64,000 nucleotides of DNA from Ricordea florida (lineage: Eukaryota > Cnidaria > Anthozoa > Corallimorpharia > Ricordeidae). Every line of letters begins with the position of its first letter. Position 1 is the first letter of the stretch. Shown in pieces: positions 36,109-64,000 of the stretch. The stretch is from NCBI GenBank assembly GCA_949710005.1, contig OX453284.1, positions 1,930,001 through 1,994,000 of the forward strand. The letters run 5' to 3'. The notes under the pieces were generated by a model. That model did no database searches and had not been told where the DNA came from. It was given only the letters and a program-made list of their open reading frames with translations. Position numbers and translations under genes: made by a program.

Positions 36109-39100
36109 TCAGTACGAACAGAAACGGAAGTTCTTTTTTACGGCCAGTCGGACTAATATGGCAACAAACCCGAGCATTGATGCAATGACCACCAGTTTGC
36201 CGATTTTTTGTAAGCGCTTTTCACGTAATTCATCTGTTGTGTAGTGGTTCAGTCCTGCGGAAAGATGAAACATCATGAACATCATTTCACAACCCTTTCA
36301 CCGTTTTGCCATTCATATCCTAATAGTGTGCAAGAGGTTTGTCGCATGAACTCACTTTGATTGCCTTGCTTCCACGCCGAGTCTCCTATAGCCCGGGGGG
36401 GACTCCCATATGGTGTGGACGGGGATTCTCGTCGGAAATTTTGAATTTAACCCCTAAAAGAGACCAGTTTATAAAAACAGACAAATATAAAGTACAGTGA
36501 CTTTTTTGTTATTTCTTCGCGTGCAACCCTTAACGAGACCTTGACGGCTAAAAATAATGATATTTTGCCCAGAACACCCTAAGCGAGACCAAAATCCGAA
36601 ATTTACACCCCTAAGTGAGACGACGTGCATCGCCGTCCATTCCATATGGGAGTCCCCCCGGGTCCTATAGGTCAGTGACAGAACGTCCGGACTAGTAGTC
36701 GGAAGATCGTAGGTTCGAGTCCAAGTGAGAGAACTCGGACTTGCCAACAAAGGATTTTTCCGAGTTTGCCCGTGAATGTGCTAACTAAATACATCTTTCA
36801 CAAATTCTCCAGGCTCAAAGTATACCATGTTCACTATTTCATCATGATCAATGTTCTTTAAAATAATTTTCCGAGATAAAAGAAACGTTACTGTTGATGC
36901 TGTTTCTGTTGGCCGATACTTGTTGACTAGGGATTGATTTTGAACTATTTTGCACTCATAAAACTTCAGACTTAACCCCCCCCCCCCTCTCCCCATGAGT
37001 ACACCAAACAGGAAACTACGAGTTCAGACCAAAAGCACCCTTAGAATTGAACCGAAACCAAATAACCCTGCTTCGAAGAATACTTGCGCACAAATCAGGT
37101 TGGTCTGCTTATTTACAGCTCTGAGTTTCCTTTTAACCGTAAGAGTTCTTAGATCGATCAATGCAAGTATCTGGGTAACTGTGCACCTACCCCTCCCCTA
37201 AGCCAACGAGGTATAATAAGTTAAGAAGTAACCGTTAATGTAAGGTTAGGGGAGGGGTAGGTGCACAGTTGCCCAGATACTTACATTGTTCCGAGTTCTT
37301 TTCATTTGAATACTCTACAAAAATGGAGCAATGTAAGTATCTTAGCAACTGTGCACCTACCCCTCCCCTAACCTAACAAGTAAGCATTAATGTTGGGTTA
37401 GGAGAGGGGTAGGTGCGCAGTTAACATTGATCTTCAAAAATCTTATTTTCATCGCACTAGCGTATTGTGTTTTTACTGTACACTGTTGCGTTTACTCGCT
37501 TATAAACTGCTAACCTTCTGTGTCGTTTATCTTCTCAAAGAAAACAAAATCAGAGATGAGGTCGATCATTTTCTGTATCTTTTCTATATGTTTATCCACA
37601 TACCAGAAGTATTTATTTTTCTGAGGACAAGACAAAAAGATGTGAGTGAATCGTTTTAGCTCCTGTAAGGCGTTTCTACGGTGGTCCATTGGTGAGAAGG
37701 CAAATAGGACATTCTCAGCAAAACTCAGTCAACTCAAGGCTTCACCAAGTGAACTCGCGTCAAAACACTGTGAATTCACGGTAAAACAACCAACTCGCAG
37801 CACCAAACAGTGAACTCAACAGTCACTGACTGCTAAACACATTCATCGCACGGACGGCCATACAATTCCGTGGTCATAGACCTTTGGTTATAGAATTCTG
37901 CAAGAAAAGGTTGTTCTTTCTTGTTTGTCAAAGAGTTCTAAATTCCCAACTCACCACTGTGAAGAGAATGTTTCCTAGACGATCTCTGATCACTCCTATG
38001 TAACCATCTGGGTGGTCTTGAAGTCCTTCAACGGATATATGGAAAGAAAAGATTCAAGAAAGTTGAGCTCTTTTTCGGGACCTATGATCCTGCCAGAACT
38101 CTTCATCAACAGACGGCTTAGAATCGGATTACTATATGCATTTAGTATAAATCTACTAGCGTTCTATCACAAATGCCGCGCTCTGATTGGCTAAGCTACC
38201 CACTATCTATTCTGTGATAGATAGTGAGTAGCGTAATGGCGGCCGCTTCTTCACGTTTTCGAAGTGTCCGTGAAGAAGATTTAGACAGTTTACTGGTCGA
38301 GGCTGTTCCAGAAAAGACAAAGTTTTGAACGACTAGTAGATTTATTTATTCGCTCTCGATTTCTATGCGTGATAGTTGACTCGGGCTGCGCCCTCGTCAA
38401 CTATCACGCGATAGAAATCTCAAGCTCATAATCTAATTGTTTAGTATATTATTTTTAATGTTGTATTTAGTGTAATCAGTGTTGTAGTTAAAAGCAAGCA
38501 TCACTGGAATGGACAGCTTTACAAAAATTAAACTAATGAGTGTGGCTGAGTGTTTTACAACTCAATCAAAGATTGCATCACATTGGCTATTGAGTATTGA
38601 CCAAGCACAGCCAGTGAGATTAAGATGGCGAGTTTTCAGTGAAATTTCTGTGAAGTCAAGAACGCAGTCTCATGCATACTGAAAAATGCGACTGCATCTC
38701 GAGTTCGTGATAAGGAAAACGGAACAAGACTAACTTTAGAACAAGTTTGGACATCCCGCTGCGCCTCGTGAGTCGAAAACATTTTGACCACTGTGATGAC
38801 GCGTACTCGTTGTCGATAAGAGCACATACAACGCTAAACCACATTCGATATGTTAAGTACCACCCTGAGTACAGTAATTTTCTGTCATTCAGTACCAAGA
38901 ACGATCACACTACATGGTTTTATCACTGACACCACTAAGAAACGATTATCGGAATGTGTTGTTCAGTAGCTCTTTAGTTTCTGGTAAAAATAAATAATAT
39001 AATCCCCCCCTGATACACATGTCACGTCTGAGCACGTCTGCCGGGTAGTAATAATTTACTCACTGAGCAATTTGCTGTTTCGGTTTCGTACTGACACGTT

Positions 39101-39180
39101 TTCTTACCTGGGCCCTCAGCGGGAAAAATAACAAAGAGTGAGAGGCAAAAAAGACTGCTCCAAATTACGGTAGTGTACAT
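36109..39180 (-). CDS. Four-exon gene for a small single-pass membrane protein (131 aa), family unknown
   Basis: The model rests on splice sites and phases. Exon 1, 39108-39180, encodes MYTTVIWSSLFCLSLFVIFP plus AEGP, a clear signal peptide (donor G|GTAAGA). Exon 2, 37955-38025, encodes LQDHPDGYIGVIRDRLGNIL (acceptor after TCTTTTCTTTCC.., donor GTGAGT). Exon 3, 37515-37620, encodes KNKYFWYVDKHIEKIQKMID and more (acceptor TTGTCCTCAG, donor GTTAGC). Exon 4, 36109-36254, encodes LNHYTTDELREKRLQKIGK, then the TM segment LVVIASMLGFVAILVRLAV and a basic tail KKNFRFCSY, stop TGA. All junction phases match and the total is exactly 132 codons. AATAAA (minus strand) lies at 36079-36084. The expected topology is a lumenal or extracellular N-terminus with a short cytosolic tail. 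The family is not recognised. Its start faces SEC23, about 470 bp away. Confidence 0.72.
36392..36662. mobile_element. hAT-type MITE with 8-bp target duplication
   Basis: The inverted ends CCCGGGGGGGACTCCCATAT and its near complement (..ATATGGGAGTCCCCCCGGG) are flanked by an exact 8-bp direct repeat TCCTATAG (36384-36391 and 36663-36670), the duplication size of hAT transposons. No transposase. It has inserted into a tRNA-like SINE head. Confidence 0.85.
36663..36760 (+). repeat. tRNA-like SINE head, split by the hAT MITE
   Basis: After the right target duplication the sequence reads TATAGGTCAGTGACAGA (A-box-like) and then GGTTCGAGTCC (a B-box match). The part before the MITE (CCACGCCGAGTCTCCTATAG) continues it. 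A tRNA-derived SINE is likely; it cannot fold as an intact tRNA because of the interruption. Confidence 0.45.
37160..37424. repeat. Two adjacent palindromic elements (CTGTGCACCTACCCCTCCCC)
   Basis: 37160-37289 and 37331-37424 each have inverted ends built on GTAAGTATCT..AACTGTGCACCTACCCCTCC and its complement around a short centre. They lie in the last intron of the 131-aa gene. Confidence 0.7.
38351..38422. repeat. Short palindrome (GATTTCTATGCGTGATAGTTGAC)
   Basis: The arms GATTTCTATGCGTGATAG.. and ..CTATCACGCGATAGAAATC pair almost fully around GGGCTGCGCCC. This is a hairpin-type repeat in the first intron of the 131-aa gene. Confidence 0.6.
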
Positions 39181-61484
<22,304 letters not shown>

Positions 61485-63403
61485 GGGAACAAGAAACCCC
61501 TACCTTCACTTCCTGCCTTCCACACGACCCCAGGGCCTGTGGTACTCTAGAACACTATATTAGAGATGCTGAAATAAAAGAATGCTTTGAAAGTACATAA
61601 AATGTTGTCAGTTTTCTTAAAGATGCTGTTAGTGTAGAGGTACGTTTTGACACTTCTAGTGACTGTAAATCGTGAAAGTTTTTCTACAGAGTATTGGATG
61701 GTACTGCAGCTGCACTGACATTTGTTATTGAAATTTCTCTCGAGCAATAGAATAACCTAATGCCTGTCTATGTCCGTGATGTTTCACTTTTTTCTGAGAT
61801 AAAAACAAGGATATCCTTGAATAAAGTAGTAGTTGTGGAAACCGTTATCTGTGGATATGTAGTCAGCTGTTGAGACCACTACTCAAAACTTTCCCGTGTA
61901 TTGTTTGAGACACAGGCAACCGTAAGCCGTTCGTCGATCTGCTTTTGTGTCGTCAGCTATGGACCATTAACAAGTGGCTGATTTGAGCAGAGTGACAACA
62001 TTCTAAGCCTGCCAACCTTCGTTTCCTGACTCCCTGCTACATCGTCAAAGTGAACGAGGTTTTTGAAACCATGTACAGTCCATCGTTATCTAGCTCCTTC
62101 TCCAGGTACCGGCACAGACGACGTAGCGCATGCATTGTTTCACCACTGTGTGTGTAAATTATTCAGTAACATCTTTTTTATTGTCTGGCCTTGTTTTACG
62201 TCATCTGTGCCGGTAGTAGGAGCCGGTTATCTTCAGCAGGCTTTTGTAGCCAACTTTACTTGCGGTCCGTCAACCAGTGATGCATTTCTTTCTTGCTTTA
62301 TAAAACTGCTGGCCAAACTGTAGAGCAGAGAGGAAAGTAGCATTGAAGCTAAACAGCTAGTGCTGATTTCTCTGTTGAAAAAGTACGCGGCTCAAATGTT
62401 TTATTTGTATTATTTATAGTATATTCGTTATATTTGTATGTACTTAAAAAAAGCTCGCCCTTTGTCTCACGGAAATGGCTCATGCAACTTTAGTAAAAAC
62501 CAACTTGTATATTATTACCAACCCTGCAATCTGATAGGCTAGCGTACGTACCATCTATTCTGCGAGATAGTGCGTAGCGAAACGCCCTCGCTTGGAAGAA
62601 AACAATGTACTTAACGGTAAATATTGGTATAAAATGGACTGAATTACATGAGTTGGTTTCTACTAAAACACTTGGACAACTCGTACTCGTTTCGAACCTT
62701 TAGTCTAATTGTTTAATATATTGTAAGGCAATCAGAAGACGAGAATTGGTAAAATGATCAACAAAGGATATTTTATCGATTTCCTTATCGAGTTTTCAAA
62801 TTCTCTGAACATGGAAGTAAGACACTGTGTTGTACTCACTAAGGAGAATTACTACACTGATCTTTGAAAGAAAGGTTACTTGAAAGTCGCTTCGGTGTAC
62901 TCAAATTTTATAACTCCTGAGCACTTAAGTGTTTTTCGAACTTTTATGGGTGATAAAATACACCAGGATAAGAAATCAAGAGAATAATAAATACAAAAGC
63001 AGTTAGTAACAAAGCCTAAAGTTTCAATTCGCAGATATAATCTTTGTTAACCTTAAACTTGTGATAACGTGAGAGACATTCTGTTATACCAAGAGAATAT
63101 GATGTACAACATATTTTATTTCATTTTACGACTTCTGCAGTTTATGGACTGGCGAGGTGGAACCACGAAAAACAATGTTTGGCAGTTTTTTGCATAATTT
63201 TGTTTTGTAGTGTATCTATTGCCATTAAAAGGCATATGTGACAAGTGCTCGGCTTATTTTATTACTAAGATAAACAAGCACGTTTTTTTCTTTAGTTTCT
63301 GTTCAACTAACGTACAAGAAAGCGGGAGTCACTTACAAGAAAATTTCCAAATTAAACGAGTTTTAGGAGTAAAAGGATTCTGTGGTAATACTTCAGCAAC
63401 TGG
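61485..63403. other. SEC23 3' UTR and intergenic DNA to the GPCR
   Basis: AATAAA at 61573-61578, about 90 nt after the SEC23 stop, is the likely poly(A) signal. 62105-62216 is MITE C copy 2 (AGGTACCGGCACAGACGACG..CGTCATCTGTGCCGGTA). A CTGATAGGCTAGCG..ATCTATTCTGCGAGATAGTG hairpin-type repeat lies near 62530. Otherwise AT-rich and without a supported gene. Confidence 0.6.
62105..62216. mobile_element. MITE C, copy 2
   Basis: Same inverted-end family as 55622-55729, with the internal TTGTTTCACCACTGTGTG..ATTATTCAGTAACATC and TTGTCTGGCCTTGTTTTACG blocks conserved. Confidence 0.78.
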
Positions 63404-64000
63404 CTAAGCAGGTTTTCTCCTGGTGTGGCTTGCATCGATTTCTCTATTGCGTATTTGTCTTTCGCTGTTCTCTAAGGATGGCCTTTCAGCAATTCCCACG
63501 CGTCTCCCCAAACTATGGATCATCTTCCTGATGGAGCGTCTGAACTTGGAGAACTGCCAGTAATAAAGAAATGGGTTGATGCAGGAATTCAGGCATGCAA
63601 AAGAGATACACCATTGTAGCTCTCTGGAGATATCTGCTGATTTCATTTGGAGGACATTGAACGCGAAGGCCGGGACCACCATTAATGGTAACCAGGATAC
63701 CACTGTTGTTGCCAACACCAGTCCCACCCCCTTGGTAGCTTTGTTTGTAGGGCGGGGCCCTGCCATTGAAGATGATGACTCTTTGATCCGGCGCGCTTGC
63801 TTTCTGGCTTCTCTATAAATGACGATGTAAAGCAACGGAACCAAGAGGAAGATCGTAGCCCGGTAGGCCAGAAAGATGTTAATAAAAATGAGAACTTCGG
63901 TGCTGATAAGGATCGGTGCGATCAAGGCCGATATCCAGGAAGCTGAGATAATCAGGTGCACATTTCTCTCAGTCATCCAGTATACATACTTGAATGGCAG
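63404..64000 (-). CDS. Class A (rhodopsin-like) GPCR, C-terminal half (partial)
   Basis: The minus-strand frame enters from the right edge (LPFKYVYWMTERNVH) and ends at 63404. It covers TM4 (LIISASWISALIAPILIST), TM5 (YRATIFLLVPLLYIVIYREA), a basic intracellular loop 3 (RKQARRIKESSSSMAGPRPT), TM6 (GVGLVLATTVVSWLPLMVVP, where SWLP stands for the usual CWxP) and TM7 with CLNSCINPFLYYW, containing NPxxY. A basic helix 8 region (KFRRSIRKMIHSLGRRVG) and a polar tail with RNREID end it. TM1-3 and the DRY motif are outside the window. The ligand cannot be inferred; amine/adenosine/melanocortin-type receptors are the closest general group by look. Confidence 0.92.
   Translation of the reverse strand: MPFKYVYWMTERNVHLIISASWISALIAPILISTEVLIFINIFLAYRATIFLLVPLLYIVIYREARKQARRIKESSSSMAGPRPTNKATKGVGLVLATTVVSWLPLMVVPAFAFNVLQMKSADISRELQWCISFACLNSCINPFLYYWQFSKFRRSIRKMIHSLGRRVGIAERPSLENSERQIRNREIDASHTRRKPA

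Noticed and set aside
36663-36740. Functional tRNA gene
   Set aside because: A B-box match is present, but the sequence is split by a MITE and does not form a cloverleaf; treated as a SINE head.
36784-36996. Protein-like minus-strand frame (FYECKIVQNQSLVNKYRPTE..)
   Set aside because: It looks coding, but its ends do not give compatible phases with the flanking exons of the 131-aa gene, and its upstream side is a G tract without a good acceptor. Possibly a transposon relic.
38747-38929. Plus-strand frame DIPLRLVSRKHFDHCDDAYS.. ending in stop
   Set aside because: Reads like an exon, but no ATG, acceptor or neighbouring exon could be tied to it and it lies in the first intron of a minus-strand gene. 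Unproven.

Overview
The window looks like nuclear DNA of a cnidarian, most likely a stony coral. This is inferred from long introns with canonical GT..AG splice sites, a full animal SEC23 gene, a TNF ligand, and dense short palindromic elements and tRNA-derived SINEs of the kind common in anthozoan genomes. No species marker was identified.

Layout. 1-523 (-) is the first coding exon of a secreted carboxylesterase. 524-2785 is repeat-rich and holds two SINEs. 2786-9864 is a complete, young BEL/Pao LTR retrotransposon with 213-bp LTRs, a 5-bp target duplication and one 2153-codon gag-pol ORF. 10647-13180 (+) holds exons of an unrecognised host gene whose introns are full of small inverted-repeat elements and satellites. 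13905-14876 and 29721-30304 are the two halves of a degenerate RecQ-type helicase copy (-). They are separated by a 14,844-bp Polinton (Maverick, adintovirus-like) endogenous virus at 14877-29720. That element has apparently identical 227-bp terminal inverted repeats, protein-primed DNA polymerase B, an rve integrase, a capsid-like protein, an A32-like packaging ATPase, a cassette of small membrane proteins and a zinc-ribbon-like repeat protein. One late gene is broken by a 610-bp near-perfect palindrome whose arms each carry a hammerhead-ribozyme-like motif. 33.0-33.8 kb (+) encodes the C-terminal domain of a TNF-superfamily ligand. 36109-39180 (-) is a compact four-exon gene for a 131-residue signal-peptide plus single-TM protein of unknown family. 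It is head to head with SEC23 (39650-61484, +; 22 exons, 770 residues), the COPII coat GTPase-activating subunit. 63404-64000 (-) is the C-terminal part of a class A GPCR.

How the parts relate. The Polinton genes form a coherent set for replication (PolB), integration (integrase) and virion assembly (capsid-like protein and ATPase). Most appear to be served by a short TTTAAAG motif just upstream. The first nine codons of the polymerase and of the zinc-ribbon gene at the opposite end are encoded inside the terminal repeats, so both ends carry the same promoter and start. The host genes are unrelated to each other. The repeats between them are mostly non-autonomous transposon remnants.
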